NCBI RefSeq assembly: GCF_001012825.1 | Contig: NZ_LCZJ02000014.1 | Span: forward strand, 124,001 to 188,000 | DNA: 64,000 bases | Origin: Paenibacillus etheri | GTDB taxonomy: Bacteria; Bacillota; Bacilli; Paenibacillales; Paenibacillaceae | Reading direction: 5' to 3' | Notes under the pieces: model-generated | The model's database searches: none | The model's input: only the letters and a program-made list of their open reading frames with translations | What the model was told of the DNA's origin: nothing | Program-made: the position numbers and the translations under genes | Part shown: piece by piece, positions 36,818 to 47,624 of the stretch | Position numbering within the stretch: position 1 is the first letter of the stretch | Layout of the letters: the number at the start of each line of letters is the position of its first letter

Positions 36818-37212
36818 TGGTGAAGAACACGGCGGTAGGACACAAGAAGTTCTGGCACTCTTTTCGGTTTGCATCGCAAGGCATCGTGTCGGCATTCAAA
36901 TCCGAGCTTAATATGAAGGTGCATTGCTGTTTGGCTGTGGTTGTACTTGTTGCCGCTGCCGTGTTCAGACTTCCGCTGGCCAGTTGGATGTTGCTGCTCT
37001 TCTCAATCACGCTTGTCTTAACCGCTGAGCTGCTCAATACGGCAATTGAAGCGACGGTAGACCTGATCTCGCCGGAGATTCATCCACTGGCTAAGAGAGC
37101 AAAAGATACCGCCGCAGGAGCTGTGCTTCTTACGGCGGTGTTTGCTGTCTTGGTTGGGGTTTATGTTTTTTATCACCCGGTGATGGACTGGATTAGCGGA
37201 ATTATGTCATAA
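36817..37212 (+). CDS. dgkA: Diacylglycerol/undecaprenol kinase family protein
   Basis: 131 aa integral membrane kinase. Three hydrophobic segments (about 37-52, 56-76, 105-122) surround the family motifs AELLNTAIEATVDL and AKRAKDTAAGAVL. In Bacillota the enzyme phosphorylates undecaprenol, recycling the lipid carrier of cell-wall synthesis; this is inferred from family. It lies between ybeY and cdd as in B. subtilis. Confidence 0.93.
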   Translation: MVKNTAVGHKKFWHSFRFASQGIVSAFKSELNMKVHCCLAVVVLVAAAVFRLPLASWMLLLFSITLVLTAELLNTAIEATVDLISPEIHPLAKRAKDTAAGAVLLTAVFAVLVGVYVFYHPVMDWISGIMS

Positions 37213-37236
37213 TCAGGTTACAATTCAATTCAGGGG

Positions 37237-37272
37237 AGAGGCGGACCCGCGTTTTGCGATTCCGCCTCTTTG
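37237..37272 (+). terminator. Terminator-like hairpin after dgkA
   Basis: AGAGGCGGA (37237-37245) pairs with TCCGCCTCT (37261-37269). The T run is short (TTT), so strength is uncertain. Confidence 0.6.
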
Positions 37273-37279
37273 GTTACTG

Positions 37280-37467
37280 GATGTTTAGGAAGCGAGTTTT
37301 GTACGAAGAAAATTCAATGAAGTAACGCTAACAAAACTAAGTAGATGCTTTAGAAGTAAGTTTTGTCGAAGAGATTCCACGATGTAACGCTATACAAAAC
37401 TAAGTAGATGCTTTCGAAGTGAGTTTTGTACGAAGTGATTCCACGATGTAGCGCTAAACAAAACTTT
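37280..37467 (+). repeat. Three tandem hairpin repeats of about 63 bases before cdd
   Basis: Units begin at 37280, 37344 and 37407. Each has AGTTTTGT (37295, 37359, 37422) and the complementary ACAAAACT (37331, 37394, 37458), an 8-bp stem around a loop of about 28 bases. Units 2 and 3 are nearly identical and unit 1 is more diverged. The last arm ends three bases before the cdd ribosome binding site. Confidence 0.9.
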
Positions 37468-37481
37468 AGGAGGACCCAAAT

Positions 37482-37901
37482 ATGGAATCCACTCTTCTCA
37501 TGCAAGAAGCGATAAAAGCACGTGCTAAGGCATATATTCCTTACTCCCGATTCGGAGTTGGAGCCGCCCTTCTTGATCAGGATGGTCATATTCATCACGG
37601 ATGTAATGTGGAAAACGCTGCTTTTGGCCCGACGAATTGTGCGGAGCGGACAGCGTTATTCCGTGCTATCGCTGACGGTCATGCTATCGGTTCTTTTAAG
37701 GCAATCGCCGTTGTTGCCGATTCCGATGGTCCCGTATCACCTTGCGGTGTGTGCCGCCAAGTTATGATTGAGTTGTGTTCACCCGACATGAAGGTTATCC
37801 TTGGAAACATGAAGGGTGATATTGTTGAGACCACGGTGGGAGAATTACTCCCCGGCGCTTTTGGTCCCGTAGATCTGAGGCAAGGACAAGCTCCGGAGTA
37901 A
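37482..37901 (+). CDS. cdd: Cytidine deaminase
   Basis: 139 aa. The zinc-binding motifs are CNVENAAFGPTNCAERTAL (Cys, and Glu of the CAE catalytic motif) and PCGVCRQVM. The enzyme deaminates cytidine and deoxycytidine to uridine compounds in pyrimidine salvage. AGGAGG lies 8 bases before the ATG, directly after the last hairpin repeat. Length and motifs match the homotetrameric class. Confidence 0.96.
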   Translation: MESTLLMQEAIKARAKAYIPYSRFGVGAALLDQDGHIHHGCNVENAAFGPTNCAERTALFRAIADGHAIGSFKAIAVVADSDGPVSPCGVCRQVMIELCSPDMKVILGNMKGDIVETTVGELLPGAFGPVDLRQGQAPE

Positions 37902-38422
37902 ATTGAGGCTCGTTGTTAGCGTGAGTGAGCTGCTTTAATTGCACAGAATACAATTTGAACACCAAAAACATAACATAAGCTCAAATCAACTGTACAAAAT
38001 ACACTTAAAAGGGTTCCAGCTCTTTCAAGTTAGGCTAAACTGGTGCAAACTGAGTGTTAGAGGAGTAACGTTAATAAGCGATGCGGCGTATAGCCGCCAG
38101 CGATTCCTAGCACAATGTAAATTGTAAACCTGCCTGTAGTCGCTCATTTCAGTAGCTTTGCCTACCACGGCGTGCTTCAAGCGAGCCATGTGAATAAGTC
38201 ACAGTGAAGCGTGTTCCCAACAGGGGACGAAAGCGCTCATGCACTATCGCCCCTCTAATCCCGCCGGACGTTGCAGGTACGCCCATTTCCGGGTGTCCAG
38301 AGGGCGGAGCCCTTGGGGTCCCCCTTGGCTAAGGGGGATTTAGGGGGATCGAAAAAGCTTTTAAAAAAGATTGAATGATTCAAAAAGATTGAACTAGAAG
38401 GAAAGTATGGAAGGAAGATAAT
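37902..38422 (+). repeat. Intergenic region with G/C-rich hairpin element before era
   Basis: No supported gene; the 62-codon frame at 37939 has no ribosome binding site or recognisable product. Near the end, GGGC-GGA-GCCC (about 38303-38313) is followed by CCCCCTT (38320-38326) paired with AAGGGGG (38331-38337) and then a second GGGGG run. It has the look of a dispersed genomic repeat. No promoter could be assigned. Confidence 0.55.
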
Positions 38423-39316
38423 ATGAAATTCAAATCAGGCTTTGTCGCAATTATCGGCAGACCGAACGTAGGTAAATCGACACTCATGAACCAGGTTATT
38501 GGACAGAAGATTGCAATCATGTCGGATAAGCCACAGACCACTAGAAACAAAATCCATGGGGTCTATACAACGAATAATTCGCAAATCGTGTTTCTGGACA
38601 CACCAGGTATTCATAAAAGACAATCCAAGCTAGGCGATTACATGAACCAAACTGCAATGAGCACGCTAGGTGAAGTTGAAGCTGTGTTGTTCCTAGTGGA
38701 CGCTGCAGACGGTTTGGGCGGTGGAGACCGATACATTGCTGAGCAATTAAACGGACTTAAGACACCAGTTATTCTTGTGCTCAACAAGATCGATAAAATA
38801 GAGCCGGAAGCATTGCTCCCACTTATGGCTGAGTATAACAAGCTGCATAGTTTTGCTGAAATCATTCCGATTTCGGCTAAGATGGGCAGCAATGTTAACA
38901 CGCTGTTAGAGCAAGTCGCTAAGTATTTGCCAGAAGGTCCACAATACTACCCAGAAGATCAAATTACGGATCACCCTGAGCAATTTGTGTGCGCAGAACT
39001 AATTCGTGAGAAGATTCTGCATTTGACGCGCGAAGAAGTACCACATTCCATTGCTGTGGCTATCGAAGATATGAGGGTTGAGCCGAATGGTGTGGTGCAT
39101 GTGTCTGCCGTTATTTTTGTCGAACGTGATTCTCAGAAGGGGATCATCATCGGTAAGCAAGGTGCGCTGTTGAAAGAGGTTGGAAGACGCGCTCGGACAG
39201 ACATTGAGAACCTTTTGGGTTCGAAGATTTTTCTGGAGCTATGGGTAAAAGTGAAAAAAGACTGGCGTAATCAGGACCGCGTTCTGCGGGATTTGGGCTT
39301 CCATAAAGACCTTTAA
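38423..39316 (+). CDS. era: GTPase Era
   Basis: 297 aa. GTPase motifs: G1 GRPNVGKST (residues 12-20), G2 QTTRN, G3 DTPG, G4 NKID; the C-terminal KH domain has [20 protein letters not shown] with the GKQG-type RNA-binding loop. Era binds the 3' end of 16S rRNA and monitors 30S assembly. It precedes yqzL and recO. Confidence 0.97.
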   Translation: MKFKSGFVAIIGRPNVGKSTLMNQVIGQKIAIMSDKPQTTRNKIHGVYTTNNSQIVFLDTPGIHKRQSKLGDYMNQTAMSTLGEVEAVLFLVDAADGLGGGDRYIAEQLNGLKTPVILVLNKIDKIEPEALLPLMAEYNKLHSFAEIIPISAKMGSNVNTLLEQVAKYLPEGPQYYPEDQITDHPEQFVCAELIREKILHLTREEVPHSIAVAIEDMRVEPNGVVHVSAVIFVERDSQKGIIIGKQGALLKEVGRRARTDIENLLGSKIFLELWVKVKKDWRNQDRVLRDLGFHKDL

Positions 39317-39428
39317 GATCTATATCCGTCATTCCTCGTTTGGCAGGAATTGCAAGGATAGAACCTGGCTCATCGCACATCCTAATTCTTGAAGAGACAT
39401 CGTCTTTCCCAAGAAAGGATGAATACGA

Positions 39429-39572
39429 ATGCGGAACTTTTCGTGGAAGTATTTTGCAATGACAGGAGACGTCGATGCTTACCTGCTATACAAGGAAGCT
39501 GGCCTTCCACTTGAAGATAGTGTATTACAGCTAGTGGAAGAAGAGAAGGTCTATGATGAAGAAGCGCAATAA
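39429..39572 (+). CDS. yqzL: YqzL family small protein
   Basis: 47 aa, MRNFSWKYFAMTGDVDAYLL then YKEAGLPLEDSVLQLVEEEK and an acidic end. The aromatic N-terminus W-K-Y/F-F and the T-G-x-V-x-x-Y-L-L motif match YqzL, a small protein found between era and recO in Bacillus and relatives. Function unknown. AAAGGATG precedes the ATG. It lies 112 bases after era and 36 before recO. Confidence 0.82.
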   Translation: MRNFSWKYFAMTGDVDAYLLYKEAGLPLEDSVLQLVEEEKVYDEEAQ

Positions 39573-39608
39573 GGACTGGTTGCTTGCCGAATGGTTGGGG
39601 GAAGAGGC

Positions 39609-40364
39609 ATGCTACACAGGGTGGAAGGGATCGTCATCCGCAGCATGGACTACGGCGAGGGGAACGCAATTATTACGCTTTGCACCGAGAACGCCGGGAA
39701 AGTAGGGGTTCTGGTACGAGGTGCTAAGAAGGTTAAAAGCCGCCATGCTGCCCTGATCCAGCTGTTCACCGTCGGGGAATTTGTTTTTTTTAGAAATAAT
39801 GGAGGTCTTGGAACGCTGAATTCTGGCGAAATTACGAAGTCTCACCACCCTCTGCGTGAGGATTTGATCAAAGCTGCATATGCATCCTATGCTTGTGAAT
39901 TGCTTGATAAAGTCCTGCATGATGAGGAAACGGGGAGCTTCTGGTTTCGCCAGCTTACGGCCTGCTTGAACGCACTTGAAGAAGATAAGGAACCTGGAGT
40001 TATCATAAATGTTTATGAAATGAAGATTTTGCAAGCAGCCGGTTATGGTCCAGAATTCGACACCTGTGTTATATGTGGAGCTGAAAAGCCTGATGAACAA
40101 CTGCTCATAAGCCCTCGCCTTGGTGGAGCACTCTGCCGCAGCTGTAAACATAATGATCCTCCAGCAATGGAGGTCTCTGCTCGCGCATTGAAATTGCTGC
40201 GTTTATTCGCCAGACTTGATCTAACTAGATTAGGGAATGTGGATGTCAAAGAAAGCAGCCGTGATGAGCTGAAAAAAATTATGCGAGCTTTTATGGATGT
40301 GCAGCTTGGATTAAAGCTAAAATCACAGAATTTCCTGGATCAGCTCGACAAGTACAAGATTTGA
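39609..40364 (+). CDS. recO: DNA repair protein RecO
   Basis: 251 aa. The OB-fold N-terminus MLHRVEGIVIRSMDYGEGNA and the C-terminal zinc site (CVICGAEKPDE, later LCRSC) identify RecO, which loads RecA onto SSB-coated DNA with RecR. The ATG at 39609 gives the standard N-terminus and follows GGGGGAAGAGG; an upstream in-frame ATG at 39591 is less likely. The stop codon overlaps the -35 box of the glyQ promoter. Confidence 0.95.
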   Translation: MLHRVEGIVIRSMDYGEGNAIITLCTENAGKVGVLVRGAKKVKSRHAALIQLFTVGEFVFFRNNGGLGTLNSGEITKSHHPLREDLIKAAYASYACELLDKVLHDEETGSFWFRQLTACLNALEEDKEPGVIINVYEMKILQAAGYGPEFDTCVICGAEKPDEQLLISPRLGGALCRSCKHNDPPAMEVSARALKLLRLFARLDLTRLGNVDVKESSRDELKKIMRAFMDVQLGLKLKSQNFLDQLDKYKI

Positions 40365-40389
40365 CGAAATCTGATTTTTCCGTTACTAT
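40361..40389 (+). promoter_or_regulatory. Promoter of the glyQS T-box transcript
   Basis: TTGACG (40361-40366), 17 bases, TACTAT (40384-40389). The -35 box includes the recO stop codon. Initiation near 40396 fits the start of the T-box leader. Confidence 0.75.
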
Positions 40390-40394
40390 AGGAA

Positions 40395-40697
40395 CAGTTT
40401 AATTATAAGATTATCGCCGTTTTGCTCCATTTCGGGAGAACGTGCATTGATCGGGAAAGTAATGAGCGATATTGTCGCGGTTCAGCGAGCTGGGGGTAGT
40501 GAGAGCCTGGCGGGACAATGTTCATGAACATGGCACCCGGGAGTACGGATATGGTGAATGAAAGTGGATTTCGTTCTTGTCTTTAGCAGTGATATTGCTG
40601 AATCAAGGGTTGAAATCAAGTAGGGTGGAACCGCGGGAGAATAAGTTAAGCTCTCGTCCCTATGTCTGTTAATCAGGCATGGGGGCGGGGGTTTTTT
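40395..40697 (+). ncRNA. T-box riboswitch controlling glyQS
   Basis: The T-box sequence AGGGTGGAACCGCGG lies at 40622-40636. The terminator is an 18-bp stem with several G-U pairs (40651-40668 with 40674-40691) followed by six T. The upstream part folds into the long stem I; GGC at 40532-40534 followed by A, after a GAACAT context, is the likely specifier triplet for glycine. Uncharged tRNA-Gly would pair with specifier and T-box, stabilise the antiterminator and allow glyQS expression. The specifier position is my reading and less certain than the rest. Confidence 0.93.
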
Positions 40698-40787
40698 GTT
40701 GCTGTCAGGAGCAAAAAATGCCGCCTCCATGGTAAGAAGTTTTAAGCAAGCTGATCAAAAAACTTGTAAAGCGAAGGAGACGGTATT

Positions 40788-41675
40788 ATGAACTTTCAGC
40801 AGATGATTTTGACGCTGCAGCAGTTCTGGGCTGAACAGAACTGTATTATTGTACAGCCTTATGACACTGAAAAAGGCGCCGGCACGATGAACCCTATGAC
40901 TTTTTTACGCTCGCTGGGTCCTGAACCATGGAGGGTTGCGTACGTAGAACCTTCACGTCGTCCATCCGATGGACGTTATGGAGAGAACCCGAACCGTCTA
41001 TATCAGCATCATCAATTCCAAGTAATTATTAAACCATCGCCTGATAACATTCAAGAGATTTACTTGGATAGTTTGAAAGCACTTGGTATTGATCCACTCT
41101 TGCATGATATCCGTTTTGTCGAGGATAACTGGGAGAACCCTTCACTCGGTTGTGCTGGTCTTGGATGGGAAGTATGGCTGGATGGTATGGAAATTACTCA
41201 GTTTACCTACTTCCAACAGGTGGGTGGGATTGAAGCCAATCCAGTAGCCGTAGAAATTACTTACGGTATGGAGCGGTTAGCATCCTACATTCAAGATAAA
41301 GAAAATGTATTCGATCTTGAATGGGTTAGTGGTATGACTTATGGTGATGTTTTCCATCAACCGGAGTTTGAACACTCTACTTACACCTTTGAAGTATCTG
41401 ATGTAAAAATGTTATTTTCACTGTTCAACATGTACGAAGAAGAAGCGCGTAGAGCGATGGAGCAGCATCTTGTGTTCCCAGCCTACGATTACGTGTTGAA
41501 ATGCTCACATAGCTTTAATCTGCTGGATGCACGTGGAGCCATCAGTGTTACTGAACGGACTGGATTTATTACCCGAGTGCGTAATCTTGCCCGCTCTGTA
41601 GCGGCAACATATCTTGAGGAACGCGAGAAGCTTGGCTTCCCGCTGCTGAAGAAAGAAGGTGCTGACCGTGTCTAA
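40788..41675 (+). CDS. glyQ: Glycyl-tRNA synthetase alpha subunit
   Basis: 295 aa, exactly the usual size. It starts [19 protein letters not shown] and includes the class II catalytic segments [19 protein letters not shown] and [20 protein letters not shown]. It is the catalytic subunit of the bacterial alpha2beta2 enzyme that charges tRNA-Gly. GCGAAGGAG precedes the ATG. Expression is under T-box control and the 3' end overlaps glyS by 8 bases. Confidence 0.97.
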   Translation: MNFQQMILTLQQFWAEQNCIIVQPYDTEKGAGTMNPMTFLRSLGPEPWRVAYVEPSRRPSDGRYGENPNRLYQHHQFQVIIKPSPDNIQEIYLDSLKALGIDPLLHDIRFVEDNWENPSLGCAGLGWEVWLDGMEITQFTYFQQVGGIEANPVAVEITYGMERLASYIQDKENVFDLEWVSGMTYGDVFHQPEFEHSTYTFEVSDVKMLFSLFNMYEEEARRAMEQHLVFPAYDYVLKCSHSFNLLDARGAISVTERTGFITRVRNLARSVAATYLEEREKLGFPLLKKEGADRV

Positions 41676-43743
41676 AGATATCCTGTTTGAGATCGGTCTG
41701 GAGGAAATCCCTGCACGTTTTATCCGCGCTGCGATGGAACAGCTACAAGACAGAACATCCAAGTGGTTGGATTCTGTACGGATTACTCATGCTGGAGTTA
41801 CTGCCTATGCAACGCCACGTCGTCTTGCTGTTTTTGTTAAGGATGCGGCTGAGAAGCAAGAGGACATTAGCGAAGAGGTCAAAGGACCATCACGCAAAAT
41901 CGCACTGGATGCAAACGGGGACTGGAGCAAAGCTGCTTTAGGATTTGCCCGTAGTCAGGGTGTATCTCCAGAGCAATTTACCTTCAAAGAACTAGCTGGA
42001 GTAGAGTATATTTATGCTACTAGAAACAGTGCTGGGGTAGAGACAGCTTCATTGCTCTCAGAAGGACTTTTAGAAATTGTAAATGCGATGACTTTTCCGA
42101 AAAACATGCGTTGGGGAGCTTACGATTTTAAATTCGTGCGTCCGATTCGCTGGTTAGTTGCTCTTTTTGGGAAAGATATTATTGATTTGGAAATCACGGA
42201 TGTAAAAGCAGGTAATGTGAGCCGTGGACATCGTTTTCTGGGAACAGAGACCGTAATTTCGGAGCCTGCACAATATGTGGAGAGCTTGCGTGCGCAGCAT
42301 GTGCTCGTAGATGTGAAGGAACGGGAAGACCTGATCCTGAAACAAATCAACCATTTGGCTGAAGAAAAAAACTGGACGATTGCGATCAAAGAGGATCTTT
42401 TGGAGGAAGTACTGTTCCTAGTGGAAACCCCAACCGTGTTGTTTGGAACCTTCGATCCATCGTTCTTGAACATTCCACAGGATGTCCTGATTACTTCGAT
42501 GCGTGAGCATCAGCGGTATTTCCCTGTATTTGATGCAGCAGGCAAACTGCTACCTTTCTTCGTAACGGTCCGTAACGGGAATGCAGTATCTTTGGATGTT
42601 ATTGCTAAGGGTAATGAGAAGGTACTCCGTGCTCGTCTATCAGATGCCAAATTCTTCTATCAAGAAGATCAAAAGATGAAGATTAACGATGCACTAGCCA
42701 AACTAGAGAATATCGTCTACCATGAAGAGCTTGGCAGTGTTGGAGATAAAGTGCGTCGTATTCGCCAAATCTCCGATCGTCTTGCTGTAAAGTTAGGATT
42801 GTCTGATACAGCCCTCTCTGAAGTAAGCCGGACTGCTGATATTTGCAAATTTGACCTTGTGACTCAAATGGTTTATGAATTCCCAGAACTTCAAGGCACC
42901 ATGGGCGAAGATTATGCACGCAAAGCCGGAGAGCCTGAAACTGTGGCAAAAGCAATCTTCGAGCATTACCAGCCACGGTTCGCGGGAGATGCAGTACCTT
43001 CGACGGATGCTGGATCGGTTGTCAGCATTGCAGACAAGATCGATACAATTGTAGGTTGCTTCTCCATCGGTATCATCCCAACAGGTTCTCAGGATCCTTA
43101 CGCACTACGTCGCCAGGCTGCAGGGATTGTACAAATTGTGCTCGAGCATAAATTGCCGATTACGCTGCGCGAAATTTTTGAAGCAGCGATTGAAATTCAT
43201 AAAAATTCAGGGAATTCGAAACATTCTGACGATGAACTACGTATAAACCTGTACGAGTTCTTCAGTCTGCGTGTTAAACGCCTTTTATCCGACAATGTAC
43301 GCTATGATGTTGTGGACGCTGTTACAGCAGCTGGCTTTGACGACGTGGTAGATGTTGTGGGCAGAAGCCGTGCACTTATGGGTGCTGTGTTAGACCAAGA
43401 AGACTTCAAAATTACCGTAGATTCACTCACTCGTGTCAGTAATCTGGCAGCTAAAGCGACCAGCGAAGGGATTGATCCTTCTTTACTTAAAGAAGATGCT
43501 GAGCTACAGCTGTACAATACATGGCAGGAGTTACACACACCATACCTTGAAGCGATGTCGGCGAATAATGCCGAAGAAGCACTCCGTATTCTCTCGGGTC
43601 TAAAAGATGCTGTTACAGCATTTTTCGATTCCGTTATGGTTATGGCGGAGGATGAGCAGGTACGCGCTAATCGTTTAGCTTTGCTTGCTGGGATTGATGC
43701 CGACTCTAAGGCGTTTGCTGATTTTGGTAAGCTCGTCTGGTAA
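41668..43743 (+). CDS. glyS: Glycyl-tRNA synthetase beta subunit
   Basis: 691 aa. It starts [20 protein letters not shown], the standard N-terminus, from the GTG at 41668 with AGAAGGTG ahead; an in-frame GTG at 41659 is less likely. Inner motifs such as [12 protein letters not shown] and [12 protein letters not shown] (HD-like and anticodon-binding parts) fit. The beta subunit binds tRNA. In B. subtilis ccpN and yqfL follow glyS; here neither is present and yqxD follows directly. Confidence 0.97.
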   Translation: MSKDILFEIGLEEIPARFIRAAMEQLQDRTSKWLDSVRITHAGVTAYATPRRLAVFVKDAAEKQEDISEEVKGPSRKIALDANGDWSKAALGFARSQGVSPEQFTFKELAGVEYIYATRNSAGVETASLLSEGLLEIVNAMTFPKNMRWGAYDFKFVRPIRWLVALFGKDIIDLEITDVKAGNVSRGHRFLGTETVISEPAQYVESLRAQHVLVDVKEREDLILKQINHLAEEKNWTIAIKEDLLEEVLFLVETPTVLFGTFDPSFLNIPQDVLITSMREHQRYFPVFDAAGKLLPFFVTVRNGNAVSLDVIAKGNEKVLRARLSDAKFFYQEDQKMKINDALAKLENIVYHEELGSVGDKVRRIRQISDRLAVKLGLSDTALSEVSRTADICKFDLVTQMVYEFPELQGTMGEDYARKAGEPETVAKAIFEHYQPRFAGDAVPSTDAGSVVSIADKIDTIVGCFSIGIIPTGSQDPYALRRQAAGIVQIVLEHKLPITLREIFEAAIEIHKNSGNSKHSDDELRINLYEFFSLRVKRLLSDNVRYDVVDAVTAAGFDDVVDVVGRSRALMGAVLDQEDFKITVDSLTRVSNLAAKATSEGIDPSLLKEDAELQLYNTWQELHTPYLEAMSANNAEEALRILSGLKDAVTAFFDSVMVMAEDEQVRANRLALLAGIDADSKAFADFGKLVW

Positions 43744-43895
43744 GGACTGAGCACCGGAGTTCCCGGCAGAATTCAAGATTCAACGTCGATATCGCTTCTC
43801 AGATTAGACTTCGTGATCAAAGGGCAGCTTTTTGAACAACATCTATAAGAAAAGTTTGTGTCTTATGGTATAGAACGTTGGTTTGGGGTATAAAT

Positions 43896-43940
43896 ATACG
43901 GAACGGTGCCAATGCGTCATTTGACATCCGTTCCGTATTT
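43896..43940 (+). terminator. Terminator-like hairpin between glyS and yqxD
   Basis: ATACGGAACGG (43896-43906) pairs perfectly with CCGTTCCGTAT (43928-43938). The T run is weak (TTTAT), so termination is likely but not certain. Confidence 0.6.
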
Positions 43941-44001
43941 ATGCATAGAAAGAAGGATTTCTTGCGGTAAGGGCGTATATATATTACACGGGAAATTGGT
44001 G

Positions 44002-44484
44002 ATGATCATGGAGAAGAAGTCCCGGTCTAGAACTATAGTCGTGGATGGGGATGCTTGTCCGGTCAAAAAAGAGATTGCTGAAGTTGGTCGCGCCTTTGGT
44101 GTGCCGGTACTGATGGTATCTTCTTATGACCATGCACTGAAAGCTGAAGAAGGTGTAACGGTTGTGCAGGTGGACCGGGGAGATCAGAGCGCCGATCTAT
44201 ATATTGCCAATCATATTTCTGCAGGAGATGTGGTATTGACTGCGGACTATGGTCTCGCAGCACTTGCGCTCGGGAAACGCTGCAGTGTGCTTTCTTTTCG
44301 TGGCCAGGAATATGACGATTCCAAAATGGATTTTATGTTGGAAGGTAGGCATGCCAGGGCCGTGGAACGAAGACGGGGACATTACTCTAAGGGTCCAAAA
44401 CCTATAACGGCAGAAGAAAAAATATATTTTCAACATAAAATGACAAAACTTTTAATACTTTTGCAGGAGAATGTGGAGCAATAG
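44002..44484 (+). CDS. yqxD: DUF188/UPF0178 family protein (YaiI/YqxD)
   Basis: About 160 aa. The N-terminus RTIVVDGDACPVKKEIAEVG and the motifs VVQVDRGDQSADLYIANHI and GDVVLTADYGLAALAL are those of UPF0178, a PIN-like fold predicted nuclease family of unknown function. The frame is open back to 43906, but that part overlaps the hairpin; ATG at 44002 or 44008 is more likely. It precedes dnaG as in B. subtilis. Confidence 0.85.
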   Translation: MIMEKKSRSRTIVVDGDACPVKKEIAEVGRAFGVPVLMVSSYDHALKAEEGVTVVQVDRGDQSADLYIANHISAGDVVLTADYGLAALALGKRCSVLSFRGQEYDDSKMDFMLEGRHARAVERRRGHYSKGPKPITAEEKIYFQHKMTKLLILLQENVEQ

Positions 44485-44523
44485 CGAATTATATTTATTT
44501 GTTAAGAATTGAAGGTGGTTGAA

Positions 44524-46344
44524 GTGGCTAGCGGACACGGGAATATTCCGGAAGAAGTTATCGAAAGCGTGCTTGCACGTCATGATATTGTCGATACAGT
44601 CGGTAAGGTTGTCCATTTGTCCAAGCAGGGGAAATATTTATGGGGCCTCTGCCCGTTCCATTCGGAGAAAACCCCTTCCTTTACAGTTACCCCCGACCGG
44701 GGAGTGTTTCATTGCTTTGGCTGCGGCATGGGTGGAAATGCCATCAAATTTAGGATGGAAATCGAAGGATTAACCTTCCCCGAAGCCGTCAAAATAATGG
44801 CTGAAGAAAGTGATATTCCCGTTCCCGAAGGTAAGGGAGGCCTGATGTCTCCTCCTGATCCGGAACGCGATCGGTTGATTCAAGCTTATGAATGGTCGGC
44901 AAAGTTTTATCATTACTTGCTGAAGAATACGGAACACGGCAAAGCCGCAATGGAGTATTTAAGAGCCCGGAACTTCAGCGATAAAATGATTGACCAGTTT
45001 CAGATCGGATATGCTCCGGACCGCTGGGATACTTTGCTACAATTTTTGGAGAAACGGAATTTTGATCTTGCTGAGATGGAGAAAGGTGGACTCCTGTCTG
45101 CACGAGGTGAGGGCAAAGGGTATATAGACCGTTTCCGGGGTCGGATTATTTTTCCGATTGCGAACCGCACAGGCAAGGTGATTGCATTTGCCGGAAGAAT
45201 TTTTGGAGAAGGACAACCCAAGTATCTAAATTCTCCAGAGAGTAGATTGTTTAACAAAAGCCGGATTTTATACAATTTGCACCAGTCCAAAGCATCCATC
45301 CGTAAAACGCGGCAAATCGTCCTCTTTGAAGGATACGGAGATGTCATTTCGGCCTGGGAAGCAGGTGTGCATAACGGTGTAGCAACAATGGGAACATCTT
45401 TAACTGAAAGTCATGTAGCACTGATGAAGAGTCTGGCTGATGAAATTGTACTGTCTTATGACGGTGACCGGGCAGGACAAGCAGCTGCTATAAAGTCCAT
45501 TCCAATGCTTGAAGGCAGCGGCCTGCGTGTAAAGATCGCCTTACTGCCAAGCGGACTCGATCCAGATGAATTCATCTCCAAGCATGGTGGAGAAAGGTTT
45601 ATGGATCAGGTTATTGATTCAGCGGTTTCATCCATAAAATTTAAGCTTATATATCTGAAAAAAAACCATATACTCCTAGAGGAAGATGGCAAAATTGCCT
45701 ACGTCAAAGAAGCTTTGGAGGTCATTGCTTCGTTACATTCCTCGACCGAGAGAGAGGTTTACCTAAGGGAAATCGCTTCTGAGCTGGAACTTTCATATGA
45801 TAGTTTGAAGCAGGATTGTAATTTACTTAGGGCATCGATGCAAAAAAACATCCCTGAAGGGGATAATAACGACAAAAGGTGGAATAATGGTAGGCATAAA
45901 AAAGGGCAAGTGCAGACACCAACTTTACTGCCCGCTTATCATGTCGCGGAACGGCGTTTACTGTCCTTTATGATTCAGGACCCGGAAGCCGCCACGTATG
46001 TGGGCGAACGCCTCGGAGAAGAGTTCAACATCGATGATCATGCGGCAATTGCCGCTTATCTATATGCCTATTACGCGCAAGGCAAACCACCCGGCATTAG
46101 TCGGTTTCTGTCATCGCTTCAGGATGATCGTCTAGAGAAAACTGCTACATCAATTTCCATGATGGATACACCTCCAGACTGGAATATGCAGGTGCTGGAT
46201 GATTGTATCCGTGAAGTACGGAAATACCCACTGCAGCGCAAGATGGATCAGAAGCGTGAAGAGATGATTCAGGCGGAAAAGTCAGGTGACTTTTTGCGTG
46301 CGGCACAAATAGCAAGTGAGATTATAGCCCTAGAGAGACAATGA
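44524..46344 (+). CDS. dnaG: DNA primase
   Basis: 606 aa. The zinc-binding domain CPFHSEKTPSFTV with CFGCGMGGN (about residues 38-65) is followed by the RNA polymerase core (FRGRIIFPIANRTGKVIAFAGR) and the TOPRIM segment (IVLFEGYGDVISAWEAGVHN, VLSYDGDRAGQAA), then the helicase-binding C-terminal domain. It makes RNA primers for replication. The GTG at 44524 follows AAGGTGG and gives MASGHGNIPEEVIE; a TTG at 44509 is an alternative. It forms the yqxD-dnaG-sigA macromolecular synthesis cluster. Confidence 0.97.
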   Translation: MASGHGNIPEEVIESVLARHDIVDTVGKVVHLSKQGKYLWGLCPFHSEKTPSFTVTPDRGVFHCFGCGMGGNAIKFRMEIEGLTFPEAVKIMAEESDIPVPEGKGGLMSPPDPERDRLIQAYEWSAKFYHYLLKNTEHGKAAMEYLRARNFSDKMIDQFQIGYAPDRWDTLLQFLEKRNFDLAEMEKGGLLSARGEGKGYIDRFRGRIIFPIANRTGKVIAFAGRIFGEGQPKYLNSPESRLFNKSRILYNLHQSKASIRKTRQIVLFEGYGDVISAWEAGVHNGVATMGTSLTESHVALMKSLADEIVLSYDGDRAGQAAAIKSIPMLEGSGLRVKIALLPSGLDPDEFISKHGGERFMDQVIDSAVSSIKFKLIYLKKNHILLEEDGKIAYVKEALEVIASLHSSTEREVYLREIASELELSYDSLKQDCNLLRASMQKNIPEGDNNDKRWNNGRHKKGQVQTPTLLPAYHVAERRLLSFMIQDPEAATYVGERLGEEFNIDDHAAIAAYLYAYYAQGKPPGISRFLSSLQDDRLEKTATSISMMDTPPDWNMQVLDDCIREVRKYPLQRKMDQKREEMIQAEKSGDFLRAAQIASEIIALERQ

Positions 46345-46384
46345 AATGTTGACAGGATGTACCTAGGGAGGAGGGAGTCGAATT

Positions 46385-47518
<1,134 letters not shown>

Positions 47519-47531
47519 TATTTCATGAACT

Positions 47532-47568
47532 GGACCTTCTGCTGCTCAGTAGCAGGAGGTTCTTTTAT
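47532..47568 (+). terminator. Terminator after sigA
   Basis: GGACCTTCTGCT pairs with AGCAGGAGGTTC around a short loop, followed by TTTTATTT. Confidence 0.85.
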
Positions 47569-47624
47569 TTGAATTACGACCCTAAAAGTGCTGACCTTGT
47601 GTATCTGGAAAGAAGGATGAGCCA

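Noticed and set aside
37280-37467. Possible CRISPR array before cdd
   Set aside because: The units are tandem and similar over their whole length; there are no unique spacers and no cas genes in the window.
37939-38127. 62-codon frame between cdd and era
   Set aside because: No ribosome binding site, no recognisable product and located in repeat-like DNA.
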